A DNA stretch of 64,000 nt from Helicoverpa zea (GCF_022581195.2 NC_061454.1:620001-684000); one strand, 5' to 3'. Shown: positions 61,801 to 63,392, counted from the first letter of the stretch. Notes: a model not told the origin generated them from the letters alone. Numbers and translations are program-made.

Positions 61801-63392
61801 GCACGGGCCGCTGCCTTACGTGCCCGCCGCACAGCGAGGGAGCCCGCTGTGACTTGTGCAAGGTACAATTACTCAATACTCAATTCTTTATTAGTATTAC
61901 TTTACAGTTACTACAAAACAAAAATCATCTTCAATCTCGGATCTCGGATTCTGCAAAACAGCACTTATCGATCGTCTAAAAAATATTTTTATTATTTAAT
62001 GCGCTTATTGTTAGCTTCACTTGTAACTTACTATGGACGTAGGAAAATCTTGGAATCTTATTTTGACCCACTTCCCGGTGTTCGATCAGGTAGAAATTTT
62101 GCGCACGCTCCGAGTTCTGATGACAATACCTGACTAGGAGACGTCATTATAAATCCAATTATAACAAAACAAAATTGTGCGTGCTTATTTTGTGGGAAAT
62201 CATGAATCTGACATTCCCTCACGCTCACCCACAGTGGGATGATCCATCATTTGATGATTTCCCACCAAAAAGTGGCGTTATGTCGTCGAAATCAGAACCT
62301 CACTCCCTATAACATTCCTTTTACACAGGAAGGCTACTGGTTCGGCGGCAGTACAAGCAACACGAGCACAAGTAACTCGAGCGTGGCTGTGTCGTGCGTG
62401 TCGTGCGCGTGCGGCGCGGGCGCGCTGTCGGCCGCGTGCGACGCGCGGACCGGCCACTGCGCCTGCCGCGCCGGCTGGGCCGGCCGGGCCTGTGATACCT
62501 GTCTGCAAGGATATGGAGGTACACTTAACACTTCATCATCATTTTCCAAGCCTAACCAGTCTTACCAGATGCAGCTGACTACCAGTGAAGCAACGAGGGG
62601 TTCGGATTCTTTAAGATATCTGTGGACGATTTTTACTCGAACTAGACAGGTTCCAAAGGAGGCGTGTAGGGGAGACACCTCGTCCCGCGAACACCCGCAG
62701 AATAAGGAGATTTTCCGTTACTGCATATCTCTCAGTAATTTTTTCTTCATGGATTTGATAGAAAGTAGAACTTATATTTATTGGGTGCTCATGCTCCAAC
62801 ACGTGCATCTTGAAGTTGAATTATCAGAACATTTGGTTTAGGTACAGTTTTATAGATACTGCGGTGTCTATTGCTAAGGTATATTACTGGATTCAAAGAT
62901 AATTTTACAAAATTGTCATTCACCATGACGATCGCGGAAAATAGGTAGATACGTACCTACATCCATAGCAAATATTGATCTAAATTGGATAATGTATTGA
63001 CTTTCATATTCTGTACCTATGTGTACCTACACGAATATATTAAGTAGCTTACACCAGCGGTTTCACACGCTTCCTAAGTGAAGGAGCCTCGGTGGTCTAG
63101 TAATCGCGAACGTGACTGCTATGCACCAATTCTCAGGTTTGATTCCCCGAGTCGGGTGGAAATCGCCTTGTGGGTGGGTGGTATATATGAATATTATAAA
63201 AATCATGACGATAATACGCATTTTGTCCAGGCATATCAGCGGGTTGTCCAGCCTGCCGCTGCGGTACCGCAGCACTAAACACAACGTGCGACGCAGTAAC
63301 GGGGGAGTGCGCATGCGCGCCGGGCGCCGCGCCGCCATCTTGCGATATCTGTCTCGATGAACATTACGGGCTGAACGCGACTGGCTGCTTGG
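16724..63392 (+). CDS. wb: Laminin subunit alpha gene (alpha-1/2 class), 17 exons, partial at both ends
   Basis: Laminin alpha chains are secreted basement-membrane proteins that trimerise with beta and gamma chains; the N-terminal LN domain drives network assembly. Seen here: 17 exons with AG acceptors and GT donors whose phases chain without a break (exons at 16724, 18313, 46419, 46976, 47561, 50792, 51972, 52462, 53047, 53645, 54303, 56410, 57790, 58952, 61715, 62329, 63231), giving about 932 codons. Order of modules: LN domain (exons 1-4, motifs TANATCG, CDVC, WWQSP, HVIIK, RQQYYTVRAL), about 4.5 LE repeats (exons 4-8), L4 module (exons 9-12), then LE repeats (exons 12-17) that run on beyond the window. 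LN + 4.5 LE + L4 is the layout of vertebrate alpha-1/alpha-2 and Drosophila wing blister, not of alpha-5/LanA with its longer LE run, so the wb symbol is an orthology inference. Exons are GC-rich against AT-rich introns. The signal peptide exon and the rod and LG domains are not in view. Confidence 0.9.
17146..17420. mobile_element. Inverted-repeat element with perfect 73-bp arms
   Basis: Arms 17146-17218 and 17348-17420 are exact reverse complements (outer ends CACCC/GGGTG; inner ends TGAGA/TCTCA) around a 129-bp centre. No convincing target duplication was found. A MITE or foldback element in laminin intron 1; superfamily not assigned. Perfect arms suggest a young copy or ongoing arm homogenisation. 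Confidence 0.75.
17630..18010. repeat. Two-unit interspersed repeat
   Basis: GACTCACACTTGGCC..TTTTCAGATTTTT occurs at 17652 and again at 17842 (spacing 190 bp) with related text after each; the second unit ends in a GTCA microsatellite (about 17947-17968). Part of laminin intron 1. Confidence 0.6.
18313..18475 (+). CDS. wb: Laminin alpha exon 2: LN domain
   Basis: Acceptor TTGCTATAG, donor GTGAGT; phase 2 in, phase 0 out. Encodes RGVVCDVCEGEGG and the LN signature ATWWQSPTL, followed by the start of the beta-strand HVELLTTLPD that continues in exon 3 as KMELLHVIIK. An Arg-rich stretch (PARRRHP) replaces the usual DPKYAHP-like text. An errantivirus LTR begins only 54 bp after the donor. Confidence 0.93.
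18530..18928 (+). repeat. 5' LTR with core promoter and polyadenylation signal
   Basis: Begins TGTTATATAA, ends CATAACA. A TATA-like ATATAAATA at 18801 sits 31 bp before an arthropod-type initiator TCAGTT at 18832, which would mark the U3/R border. AATAAA at 18879-18884 marks the end of R. U5 runs to 18928. Confidence 0.93.
18931..18948 (+). other. Primer binding site (tRNA-Ser type)
   Basis: TTTGGCGCAGTCGGTAGG directly follows the 5' LTR. TGGCGCAGTCGG is complementary to the 3' end of an insect tRNA-Ser plus CCA. I recall the same primer in the 17.6/297 branch of insect Gypsy elements, as opposed to the tRNA-Lys site of gypsy itself. Confidence 0.8.
19063..19104 (+). CDS. Leader uORF / env leader exon (exon part 19063-19100)
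   Basis: An ATG at 19063, upstream of the gag ATG, opens a 13-codon frame that ends at a TAA (19102-19104) lying inside a consensus splice donor (TG|GTAAGT, intron from 19101). In unspliced RNA it is a short hydrophobic uORF. Spliced to the acceptor at 24372-24373, its 38 bases supply the missing start and a signal-peptide-like N-terminus for env in correct frame. The exon assignment is inferred from frame and splice signals. Confidence 0.72.
   Translation: MKLSIATSISLLW
19208..20119 (+). CDS. gag: Errantivirus Gag
   Basis: A 303-residue Gag-like protein of the retrotransposon, which would form the nucleocapsid and package the RNA. The N-terminal two thirds resemble the Ty3/Gypsy capsid region (FIRSCDSAFNLA, YFQKPQESITEFFLRVD), and one CCHC zinc knuckle CNYCKKMGHLISEC lies at about residues 226-239. 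It ends at TAA 20117-20119 and overlaps the pol frame from 20008, where a -1 slippery site lies. First in-frame ATG chosen; context CACGATGC. Shorter than many insect Gag proteins but no break is seen. Confidence 0.93.
   Translation: MPDTKVSPNSEMDLGTLLKLIPDFDTSQNSQVYRFIRSCDSAFNLASVHQQTVLLTYALNKLTGPGSSDVHSKQFFKWCDLKQFLIQKFSQTKTLAHLNLELQSYFQKPQESITEFFLRVDLCRSKIIEKLTAAIIDSTLEGRKATTEETALNVFVNGLSSDIGMMLRVRSFESLLDAGNFAIQEEKIRNMNKARQVLYNIPSSQIKNQSVQPKAIPQFRNSPKQCNYCKKMGHLISECRKREYNNSFKNQIPQNQRAAVPSAKINNLNSEAAEVLGMPSGTASAHSYNVQTTIPSLETLQIQ
20008..20058 (+). promoter_or_regulatory. Programmed -1 frameshift signal between gag and pol
   Basis: The heptamer T TTA AAC at 20008-20014 is in exactly the phase needed in the gag frame (codons TTA AAC). 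Three bases later a stem starts: GAAGCGG (20018-20024) pairs with CCGCTTC (20052-20058), extended inside by CCGA (20025-20028) with TCGG (20045-20048). After a -1 slip, the pol frame is open from 20014; the last pol-frame stop (TAA 20005-20007) is immediately upstream of the heptamer. Confidence 0.82.
20014..24081 (+). CDS. pol: Errantivirus Pol (protease, RT, RNase H, integrase)
   Basis: Expressed by -1 frameshift from gag; the first ATG in the frame is at 20266, and residues here are numbered from it. The start is Ser/Lys/Asn-rich with repeats (SKSKSKSM). Aspartic protease motif LLIDTGAAISVL (about residue 59); reverse transcriptase with FVYLDDIVIF (about 475); RNase H TTDASIHAIGAILSQ (about 624); integrase zinc-binding HHCC region (about 935-975) and catalytic D1005, D1064, E1100 with 35 residues between the last two (DD35E); a C-terminal GPY/F-like segment with KWEGPYQV. 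It makes and integrates element cDNA. No internal stop or frameshift is seen over 4 kb, so it is probably functional. Confidence 0.96.
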   Translation, partial: LRSGRGVGHAFGNRFSPLLQCPDNNTESRNTTNSVITNSEKHTSSYPVHRGQFRDASTQTTTTKEVSVQTQLHPKSISNSNSNSMSKSKSKSMPNSNTNSMSKSDSKAMYTEPITISTLNVPPENLLHCQFHVEGKPVTLLIDTGAAISVLNKEHIGSAPLDQSCVVSIVGISGNQSSIQSFGKAQISLDHFPKFNFHIANLNIKADGILGNDFMSKFNANIYVQSKTMRIRDRTYKLFHIEEKPTEPVDNKQFIGRRSETVITCCTNDIQNGPALIEKQTICDDVTIPNALVTVKDNKFLITCVNSGNNDKLVLIPRVHASELVAIESSNNIPINSTNTHTFNDKRNKVDKLIRRDHLNKEENQSLNKIVMDFSDIFITENEPLTFTNHTKHTIPTTSDTPINTKTYRFPYVHQQEVKSQVQKMLDQNIIQPSSSPWSSPIWVVPKKLDASGKQKWRIVIDYRKLNDITIGDSYPLPNITDILDKLGHSIYFTTLDLASGFHQIELDPKDIPKTAFNTPYGHYEFLRMPFGLKNAPATFQRAMDSVLQGLQGERCFVYLDDIVIFASSLQEHEQKLTEVFNRLRKNGLKVQPDKCEFMRKEVAYLGHIISSEGVKPNPDKVRAVREFPVPKSCKDIKSFLGLAGYYRRFIANFSRITKPLTGLLKKDVPFIWGESQQRAFDTCKNILTTSPILQYPDFSKEFVLTTDASIHAIGAILSQGEVGKDLPIAYASRTLNKAESNYSTIERELLAIVWAVKHFRPYLFGRKFKIVTDHKPLTWLFSIKDPGSRLVRWRLKLEEYDYEIIYKAGKINTNADALSRPPIMNSNIVDLSSDDPPSSDSTDYLQMNYEHFTSQDVSFNSPKLKISPDNLLDPRNKNVFVPISCQLSDKNNIFNEAIESCSQTKPYLEKPKSLYDVDLLISDKNQNLYFCPTRPTHFDPWDSESYFKSLLSCLQHNKIESLFVPDLQNDLTCKMKGNEQLRITSYLAEMYNCDITICKNNIKYPKPEEIPQILKTYHDEPLSGHRGILETNRKIRDNFFWKGMTNDIKTYIDSCVTCQRNKIQRKNFQAPMIITSQSTEPFERVSMDLVSYSDISDNNNKYVLTLQDDLTRFVQAYPIPDKEAVTVAKELLYFCQHYGVPKRFHSDQGTEFMNNVLKQLTKFLGSNHTFNTAYHPQTNGALERFHATLRDHIRMYHSRRLKNWDKIIPFAIMCHNTSVNNSTNYTPHELLFGYKPRPFYNIKTIPDYTACDYLKDLNERLRIARDSALKNLQAMKEKAKDRYDSQIKNFAQYQIGNKVMLKVPNPNNLDPKWEGPYQVIRVGFNHNYVIQKANRNQLVHANRLRPYHLHETLV
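24374..26270 (+). CDS. env: Errantivirus envelope protein, main exon
   Basis: The frame is open from before the acceptor CTTTCAG (24367-24373) to TAG at 26268-26270, but has no suitable in-frame ATG near its 5' end. With the 38-base leader exon the total is 645 codons including stop, an exact multiple of three. A basic cleavage motif RQKR lies at about residues 115-118, followed by a hydrophobic segment. Long helical stretches follow, then a Cys-rich region, a membrane segment near residues 545-565 and a basic cytoplasmic tail. This is the layout of insect errantivirus Env proteins, related to baculovirus F proteins and thought to allow virus-like particles to enter cells. No disabling break is seen. 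Confidence 0.85.
26271..26279 (+). other. Polypurine tract
   Basis: GCGGGGAGG between the env stop and the first base of the 3' LTR, in the position expected for priming of plus-strand DNA. Confidence 0.8.
26280..26678 (+). repeat. 3' LTR
   Basis: Same 399 bp as the 5' LTR with no difference seen on reading both in full (offset 7750 bp). The equivalent AATAAA at 26629-26634 would end the element transcript; if used it could also truncate laminin transcripts in this intron. CCAT follows at 26679. Confidence 0.93.
27237..27797 (+). repeat. GGGTTCCGT-family repeat, near full length
   Basis: Starts CCGGCCAAGTGCGAGTCGG and CACGAAGGGTTCCGT, ends TTTTGGCTACGGAACCCTAA. Contains a GACAGACG tandem microsatellite (27714-27747). 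I recall this family as widespread in Lepidoptera. ORFs over it are not genes. Confidence 0.65.
27971..28007 (+). CDS. Possible orphan first coding exon
   Basis: An ATG in good context (TACAATGGAGG) opens MEASDFGSQEPYG and is followed by GTATTATG, a possible weak donor in phase 1; unspliced it stops after three more codons. The preceding AT-rich stretch looks leader-like and an initiator-like TCAGTA lies at about 27820. No partner exon was identified, so this is a weak call. Confidence 0.18.
29165..30805 (+). CDS. hAT-transposase-derived protein, copy 1 (catalytic residues lost)
   Basis: A 546-residue intact ORF. Similarity to hAT/ZBED transposase cores is visible in order: IVNFTGFRNFF (family PF.IVE..GFR), SLTIHFIHQDQ, ASFMDPRYK (about 350), VDPFKFW (family DPLxWW), and a C-terminal dimerisation-like region YLCIPATAVPVE..ERRERLPHEKISEILFLH (from about 493). 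Expected catalytic sites are altered: TTDxWTS reads SIEVWR (residue 113 E), and TDNAxN reads IQKVHSN. No BED zinc finger is present at the N-terminus. That argues against an active transposase and for a domesticated or relic gene. About 340 bp of upstream sequence is shared with copy 2 (33328). Start ATG has context CTAAATGA and is conserved in both copies. Confidence 0.82.
   Translation: MSSNSNVSDSATQAGDADGAPPAKRPMTNGDLTTLQTNTNPNTQLVRMICQDLQSDIVNFTGFRNFFISCVPNYTLPSRQDVLEKLIPEEYNKEKIKLKENLKSVDDLAISIEVWRWDNGQAGHIKMWSLTIHFIHQDQYVSQNLLTLEQKANVAEIAKEIKTALIDWEILDKVVCFVIQKVHSNKPNLQLAVTKELKIPHVYCVASAINQVVEDGLQYIYVTKDFRKRYAQLLKFTRNSEYVFSWHQYYADLQNFKTGPQRGCIVINGKDYSDLNECLQILKHFETWTNTLSGMHYTNLSKLLTLLDLLKFQIKSSSASTDMVKEFKQIILTAFQSNFESSDHNFAEKASFMDPRYKDKSIIYTTNGVKDYGYITITDELYQRVLSMKQEAGTQSLQNIPDLQTPGPSSSHSVTANQAVPRGLPTAELLLDFLNEKERTREFRLVLYYKNMLIHEPGQNVDPFKFWNVFRLLYLSSNPDPTVREFYKMSQKYLCIPATAVPVETIPGEFLWAKTPNEKLYNERRERLPHEKISEILFLHSYYFRN
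31190..31315 (+). mobile_element. tRNA-derived SINE (plus strand)
   Basis: A tRNA-like head with A-box-like CGCAATGGTTACC and B box GGGTTCGATTCCC (31241-31253), then the family body GTAATAAGCATGCATGTTGGCC. Inside duplication unit 1; a fragment of the same SINE lies in unit 2 at about 36145-36230. It lacks a proper tRNA fold, so it is not called a tRNA gene. Confidence 0.65.
32424..32950 (+). repeat. CCGACTTCCC-family interspersed repeat, copy A
   Basis: Begins CCCGACTTCCCAAAAAG..GGAGGTTCTCAATTCC, then GTTGTAGTCATACATAGGG, GAGGGAACTCGACAACTGAA, and ends near GGTGCATCGGCCTAGAAG. Lies between the two duplication units. I recall this family as common in Lepidoptera; classification uncertain. Confidence 0.6.
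33328..34944 (+). CDS. hAT-transposase-derived protein, copy 2
   Basis: A 538-residue paralogue of the protein at 29165, in tandem and on the same strand. The frame is open back to 33073, but the homologous ATG (AACAAAATGAGC) at 33328 is the supported start. Sequence is nearly identical over long stretches, with clusters of substitutions and small in-frame deletions (SN, TN, AVP, GQN lost). The same losses of catalytic motifs are present (SVEVWR, IQKVHSN), so both copies descend from an already decayed transposase. Both frames staying open after duplication suggests either recent duplication or selection on a protein. Confidence 0.82.
   Translation: MSSNVGDSTTQAGDADGAPPAKRQMTNGDLTTMQTNPNTQLVRMICQDLHSYDIVNFTGFRNFFISCVPNYTLPSRQDVLEKLIPEEYNKEKIKLKENLKSVDHLAVSVEVWRSVHGQAGPTKMWSLTIHFIHQDQYVSQNLLTLEQKANATQIAKEIKAALIVWEILDKVVCFVIQKVHSNKQNLQLAVTKELKIPHVYCAASALNQVVQDGLQYIYVTQEFPKRYKHLLKFKKPTEYVFSWHQYYTDLQNLKQSSQIGRSVMNGKDYSDLNECLQILKYFETWTNTLSGMHYTNLSKLLTLLDLLKFQIKSSSASTDMVKEFQQIILTAFQSNFESNDHSLAEKASFMDPRYKGKSIIYTTNGVKDYGYITITDELYQRVMSMKQKAGTQSLPNIPDLQTPGPSSTHSVTADQERGLPTTELLLDFLNEKERTREFRMVLYYKNRLIHETVDPFMFWKMYRLRYLNSNPDPTVREFYKMSQKYLCIPATAVPVETIPGEFLWAKTPNEKFYNERRERLPHEKISEILFLHHNYLRN
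35075..35308 (+). mobile_element. LINE 3'-end insertion in duplication unit 2
   Basis: 234 bp containing GCTGAAAACCAGCGC and AATAAACGTTTTGA with a TTTGA tandem tail, sharing these blocks with the 3' UTR of the LINE at 47738. Flanked by AACAACGTCA (35065-35074) and AACAATGTCA (35309-35318), a target duplication with one difference. The empty site is visible in unit 1, so it inserted after the duplication. Confidence 0.75.
35396..36130 (+). repeat. CCGACTTCCC-family interspersed repeat, copy B with terminal hairpin
   Basis: Same family as copy A. Its end forms a hairpin: about 35958-36028 is nearly the reverse complement of 36057-36125 (both carry GACTTCCCAAAACACTAAAC and GGTGCAT.GGCCTAGAAG or their inverse). 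Copy A has only one such arm. Confidence 0.6.
36145..36230 (+). mobile_element. tRNA-derived SINE fragment
   Basis: GGTACGGTTGACTGTGTGAT and AAGCATGCATGATGGCC match the body of the SINE at 31190; the tRNA-like head is missing, replaced by the preceding CCGACTTCCC repeat. Confidence 0.55.
36578..37929. other. No gene seen
   Basis: Laminin intron 2. GC-rich patches at 36885-36985 and 37555-37605 without an ORF; a scrap of the CCGACTTCCC repeat at about 37263-37296. Confidence 0.4.
37930..38195 (-). mobile_element. tRNA-derived SINE (minus strand)
   Basis: Read on the minus strand: GATGGCGCAATGGTCACCAT, GGTTCCGGGTTCGATTCCC (B box) and the body GATGAGCATGCTTGTTGGCC, the same family as 31190. 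The head lies at about 38115-38185. Confidence 0.7.
38833..39061. mobile_element. Long foldback element
   Basis: A near-complete palindrome of about 229 bp: the left arm (from GTATATCGACACCTCC) and right arm (to GGAGGTGTCGATATAC) match over most of their length, the left arm having about 20 extra bases (ACATAAAACGACTTA region). The centre is the small AT-rich loop TTATAAATTTATAAA. MITE-like. Confidence 0.7.
40018..40195 (-). CDS. Nested antisense gene, exon 2 (membrane segment and C-terminus)
   Basis: On the minus strand the acceptor TTTTCATCTCCAG precedes 59 codons including stop (TAG at 40018-40020). Joined to exon 1 the codon is GGG and the product is 141 residues. It contains VYREQYWACSKWSFAKKG, one hydrophobic helix (GLAIAVGVLLGGVIGLAV) flanked by Lys residues, and a short tail ending MASAPD. 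With no signal peptide it would be a tail-proximal single-pass membrane protein. Additional exons in the 2.8 kb between cannot be excluded. Confidence 0.5.
40473..40802 (-). pseudogene. Unrecognised open stretch, possible gene remnant
   Basis: 109 codons open on the minus strand, inside the intron of the nested antisense gene, with protein-like content (IEKLFPLDLQMWPMYVIYRF, NVYCLENNRNIALDFF). There is no ATG at the start, and its possible acceptors do not fit the phase of either neighbouring exon. It may be a relic of an inserted gene or a chance frame. No function is proposed. Confidence 0.22.
41885..42012. repeat. MITE-like fragment (TGCAAACTTTTAG family)
   Basis: GAGCACCCTGCAAACTTTTA..GCCAGCCGACAGTTTG, with a related GAGCACACTGCAAACTTTTA..GTCGGCCGCTAGTTTG at 37690. 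Only loosely inverted ends are seen. Confidence 0.35.
42962..43209 (-). CDS. Nested antisense gene, exon 1 (single-pass membrane protein)
   Basis: On the minus strand an ATG at 43209 (context AACCATGTCGG) opens 82 codons, charged at the start (MSEKELARREAELSDIRVEA), then polar with EFVYVNRAYVGS and ending PIT, followed by a donor GG|GTATGT. Phase 2 matches the acceptor at 40196. An initiator-like TCAGTG lies about 40 bases upstream of the ATG. The whole gene sits inside a laminin intron on the opposite strand. I do not recognise the family. The frame is also open upstream of the ATG, but that part is not protein-like. Confidence 0.5.
43252..46418. other. No gene seen
   Basis: Rest of laminin intron 2, upstream of the nested antisense gene. 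No recognisable repeat or ORF. Confidence 0.4.
46419..46682 (+). CDS. wb: Laminin alpha exon 3: LN domain with basic insertion
   Basis: Acceptor TTTTTCAG, donor GTATTA; 88 codons in phase 0. LN core text HVIIKSGPSPRPLAWSLE corresponds to the family motif VIIKAANSPRPGNWILE, then DRDHC matches the conserved D-x-x-C. Residues encoded at about 46573-46632 are unusually basic (RPERRRRKARAAKR) where other alpha chains carry a shorter loop. It follows the 27.9 kb intron that contains the retroelements and the nested gene. Confidence 0.93.
46976..47143 (+). CDS. wb: Laminin alpha exon 4: end of LN and start of LE1
   Basis: Acceptor CATTTCAG, donor GTTTGT (weak but GT); 56 codons, phase 0. Encodes the last LN strands (RVRLSFRATHAG, RQQYYTVRALTIAARC) and the first LE cysteines CLCHGHATKC. 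The end was placed so that the frame enters exon 5 as AR-GAKCEC, as expected inside LE1. Confidence 0.9.
47561..47737 (+). CDS. wb: Laminin alpha exon 5: LE1-LE2
   Basis: Acceptor CTGTTCCAG; 59 codons, phase 0. Encodes the rest of LE1 (CECVHGTCGAHCQRC) and the first half of LE2 (CECGERGACSYDDTG, ILCVNCT). The family text after INCT is QNTAG, which here is supplied by exon 6 (ENRAGPLC), so the exon must end after the ACG codon at 47737. The donor is then GTTCGT, a poor match to consensus, and everything downstream in the same frame is LINE-derived; the LINE junction therefore lies at or within a few bases of the splice site. Confidence 0.87.
47738..49816 (+). pseudogene. LINE reverse transcriptase, 5'-truncated
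   Basis: About 690 codons remain open. Visible are the pre-RT linker FNTHINKLFDTHAPFK, fingers motif LKDLRPISILPVLSKVIERI, QSGFRAGHGT, LDFSRAFDCLNRELLLAKL, RGVPQGSIISPILF and the catalytic MYADDTQIY (DNA from 48941), then thumb and C-terminal parts with a Cys/His-rich stretch. The endonuclease is missing, so the copy cannot mobilise itself. The frame is fused in phase to the laminin exon upstream, which makes a single long ORF from 47534 that is not a real protein. Confidence 0.9.
47738..50241 (+). mobile_element. 5'-truncated non-LTR retrotransposon (CR1/Jockey group)
   Basis: Begins in the linker between endonuclease and reverse transcriptase, directly after laminin exon 5, and ends with a 3' UTR (GCTGAAAACCAGCGC, AATAAACGTTTATTC) and a short TATTC tandem tail (50219-50241). 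Tail repeats rather than a long poly(A) are typical of this group. The 5' boundary is placed at the laminin/LINE change in sense and is uncertain by several bases. No clear target duplication is seen. Confidence 0.88.
50383..50552 (+). mobile_element. Harbinger-like MITE
   Basis: 170 bp with perfect 17-bp terminal inverted repeats (AGGCTCGAGCAGACCGG) flanked by TAA on both sides (50380-50382, 50553-50555). The 3-bp TAA/TTA-type target duplication is typical of PIF/Harbinger. The interior is GC-rich and itself forms a hairpin (GGCCACACC..CGTAACG with its inverse, one mismatch). Confidence 0.8.
50792..50897 (+). CDS. wb: Laminin alpha exon 6: LE2-LE3
   Basis: Acceptor TGTTTTTAG, donor GTAAGC; phase 0 in, phase 1 out. 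Encodes ENRAGPLCDKCLFGFYNA and PCLPCDCDPQGSDG, the second half of LE2 and first cysteines of LE3. A fragment of an interspersed repeat occupies the bases directly upstream of the acceptor. Confidence 0.92.
51010..51185 (+). repeat. Interspersed repeat (GATAGATAGCTACAATGT family)
   Basis: TATACTAATATTATATAGAA, CTGATAGATAGCTACAATGT, GGCTATATTTTATCCC and CACGGGACGCGGATAAAAC. The same text recurs at about 31600-31770 and 36240-36400 in the duplication units and, inverted, near 60690-60850. Confidence 0.55.
51972..52174 (+). CDS. wb: Laminin alpha exon 7: LE3-LE4
   Basis: Acceptor CCTTCCAG, donor GTTAGT; phase 1 in, phase 0 out. Encodes SCAWDKKHRQATCECLPGYS, ARCDACDAPARF, a Pro/Thr/Ala-rich loop, then CKCDPRGVLDPE and CDDVCECK of LE4. 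The exon is very GC-rich. Confidence 0.93.
52462..52614 (+). CDS. wb: Laminin alpha exon 8: LE4 and first half of LE5
   Basis: Acceptor CATTTCCAG, donor GTAAGT; 51 codons, phase 0. Encodes SNVVGERCDTCAPGHFGL (end of LE4) and CYCSHITDSCRLAD, the split LE half that precedes an L4 module in alpha-1/2 chains. A truncated copy of the GGAGGAGGTTCTCAATT repeat lies immediately 5' of the acceptor. Confidence 0.93.
53047..53154 (+). CDS. wb: Laminin alpha exon 9: start of L4 module
   Basis: Acceptor TTTTCAG, donor GTGAGG; 36 codons, phase 0. Encodes VILPLGEAWLISDSEGN through KPFVISYE, the linker and first strand of the laminin IV domain inserted inside LE5. Confidence 0.88.
53453..53625. mobile_element. 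MITE-like inverted repeat next to exon 10
   Basis: Left end GCGTCCTGTGTGAGCGAATC..GAACGCGAA corresponds, imperfectly, to the reverse complement of the right end (..TTCGCGTTCGGATCC..ACATAGGACGC). It ends about 20 bp before the laminin acceptor at 53644. Confidence 0.45.
53645..53807 (+). CDS. wb: Laminin alpha exon 10: L4 core
   Basis: Acceptor GTTCCAG, donor GTGAGA; phase 0 in, phase 1 out. Contains the L4 hallmarks FYWFTRSFSGEQLAAYGGEV and ASVYWGIVRGDTGG, matching the family YWxxPxxFLGNxLxSYGGxLxYxxxY pattern. A MITE-like inverted repeat ends about 20 bp upstream of the acceptor. Confidence 0.92.
54303..54496 (+). CDS. wb: Laminin alpha exon 11: L4 C-terminal half
   Basis: Acceptor TGTCTACTAG, donor GTATGA; phase 1 in, phase 0 out. 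Encodes DGSMLAYTNTSHETPG, EGGWRLLGEDQVATR and LMDVLRDLKGIMLKAHYHFD, typical of the end of L4 (family WxxxdgxpxtRexxmxxLaxLxxilIratY). Confidence 0.92.
54587..55948 (+). mobile_element. pogo/Tigger-like DNA transposon, internally deleted
   Basis: 1362 bp with perfect 22-bp terminal inverted repeats starting GGGTAAAGGCGGGATAGATG and a TA dinucleotide on each side (54585-54586, 55949-55950), as for the Tc1/mariner/pogo superfamily. Motifs like GGATAGATGCCC recur near both ends (about 54776-54860 and 55518-55595), resembling subterminal transposase-binding repeats. It sits in the laminin intron between exons 11 and 12. Confidence 0.82.
55113..55415 (-). pseudogene. Transposase C-terminal zinc-finger remnant
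   Basis: A 100-residue ATG-initiated frame inside the 54587-55948 element: an acidic/basic linker (SSNSEDEDNSP, KVKEKKTKG) followed by CIECSENYEQTKSKSDWIQC and VMCQCWFSEIFA. This resembles the PHD-like finger at the C-terminus of insect pogo/Tigger transposases, where the text is usually W..QC..C..W.H..C; here the His and following Cys positions read S and F, so the finger is degenerate. No DDE domain remains. Confidence 0.55.
56410..56602 (+). CDS. wb: Laminin alpha exon 12: end of L4, resumed LE repeats
   Basis: Acceptor ATCTCCCTAG, donor GTCAGT; phase 0 in, phase 1 out. Encodes VRLESAGVRGG (end of L4), then CACGRAHAGAHCQRC and DCLPCACNDHAGCDT. The LE half after L4 is compact and lacks the usual CPPGYxG loop, so local divergence or a slightly different acceptor should be considered. 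Very GC-rich. Confidence 0.85.
56625..56820 (+). repeat. Interspersed repeat, same family as 3955 and 57605
   Basis: GATTTGAGGAGGTCAGATAG, TTAGATTGGAAACCGACCCC and AACATAATTGGGAAAAAGC followed by a GATGAT-rich end. Starts soon after the donor of laminin exon 12. Confidence 0.55.
57605..57705 (+). repeat. Interspersed repeat, same family
   Basis: TACATCCGGTTAGACTGGAA, then GCCGACCCC and AACATAGTTGGGAAAAAGGC ending GATTATGATG. A further scrap (TTGAGGAGGTCAGATAGGCA) lies at about 58012-58036. Confidence 0.55.
57790..57878 (+). CDS. wb: Laminin alpha exon 13: LE repeat
   Basis: Acceptor TTTTAACAG, donor GTACAA; phase 1 in, phase 0 out. Encodes VDGPCGPCQHNTTGPRCERC and LPGHYGNPVQ, a standard LE second half (CxHNTxGxxCexCxxGyyG). 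Confidence 0.93.
58700..58880. repeat. Clustered TTTTTTGTAGGAC motif with inverse
   Basis: CTTTTTGTAGGAC-like text at 58728, 58758 (degenerate) and 58801, and the inverse CTCCTACAAAAAATCGG at 58861, ends about 70 bp before the acceptor of laminin exon 14. Looks like a small foldback remnant. Confidence 0.35.
58952..59091 (+). CDS. wb: Laminin alpha exon 14: LE repeat
   Basis: Acceptor TTGACTGTAG, donor GTGAGT; phase 0 in, phase 2 out. Encodes GACKPCACPLFEASNNFSPN, then VCTQCPDGYTGDHCE, matching the alpha-chain LE with the CPLxxxSNNFSPxC motif. Confidence 0.94.
59092..60878. other. Laminin intron, no gene
   Basis: Begins with a short ACGTGGTAA/ACATGGTA direct repeat (59100-59155). A GC-richer patch at 59640-59880 has no convincing ORF. 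The remainder is AT-rich repeats. Confidence 0.4.
60879..61090. repeat. Direct repeat pair in laminin intron
   Basis: CTTTCATTTGATACCCATA-like text occurs at about 60887 and 61010, each followed by an AAAAAA stretch and GGCGG.GGC.ATCTTGG, a tandem pair about 123 bp apart. Flanked by pieces of another common repeat (60675-60850). Confidence 0.55.
61715..61862 (+). CDS. wb: Laminin alpha exon 15: LE repeats
   Basis: Acceptor GTCCCCACAG, donor GTACAA; phase 2 in, phase 0 out. Completes the previous repeat as CENCDFGYWGSPTTPGGQC and encodes CECGGSPCHASTGRCLTC and GARCDLCK. Confidence 0.93.
62329..62518 (+). CDS. wb: Laminin alpha exon 16: LE repeats
   Basis: Acceptor TTTTACACAG, donor GTACAC; phase 0 in, phase 1 out. 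Encodes EGYWFGG, a Ser/Thr/Asn-rich loop with several potential N-glycosylation sites (NTS, NSS), then CVSCACGAGALSAACD, GHCACRAGWAGRACDTC and LQGYGG. Confidence 0.92.
62519..63081. other. Laminin intron, no gene
   Basis: The exon 16 frame stays open to 62841 by chance; no LE-like cysteine pattern continues past the donor at 62519. Confidence 0.5.
63082..63225 (+). mobile_element. tRNA-derived SINE of a second family
   Basis: Head GGAGCCTCGGTGGTCTAGTA (A-box-like) and CAGGTTTGATTCCCCGAG (B box), then GGAAATCGCCTTGTGGGTGG. It ends in the last few bases before the acceptor of laminin exon 17. Confidence 0.65.
63231..63392 (+). CDS. wb: Laminin alpha exon 17: LE repeat, last exon in window
   Basis: Acceptor TTTTGTCCAG, donor GTGAGT; phase 1 in and out. 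Encodes ISAGCPACRCGTAALNTTCD, GECACAPGAAPPSCDIC and DEHYGLNATGC, so another LE repeat must follow beyond 64000. A second AG (ATATCAG at 63239) is 9 bp downstream, but using it would break the phase. A tRNA-derived SINE ends just upstream. Confidence 0.92.
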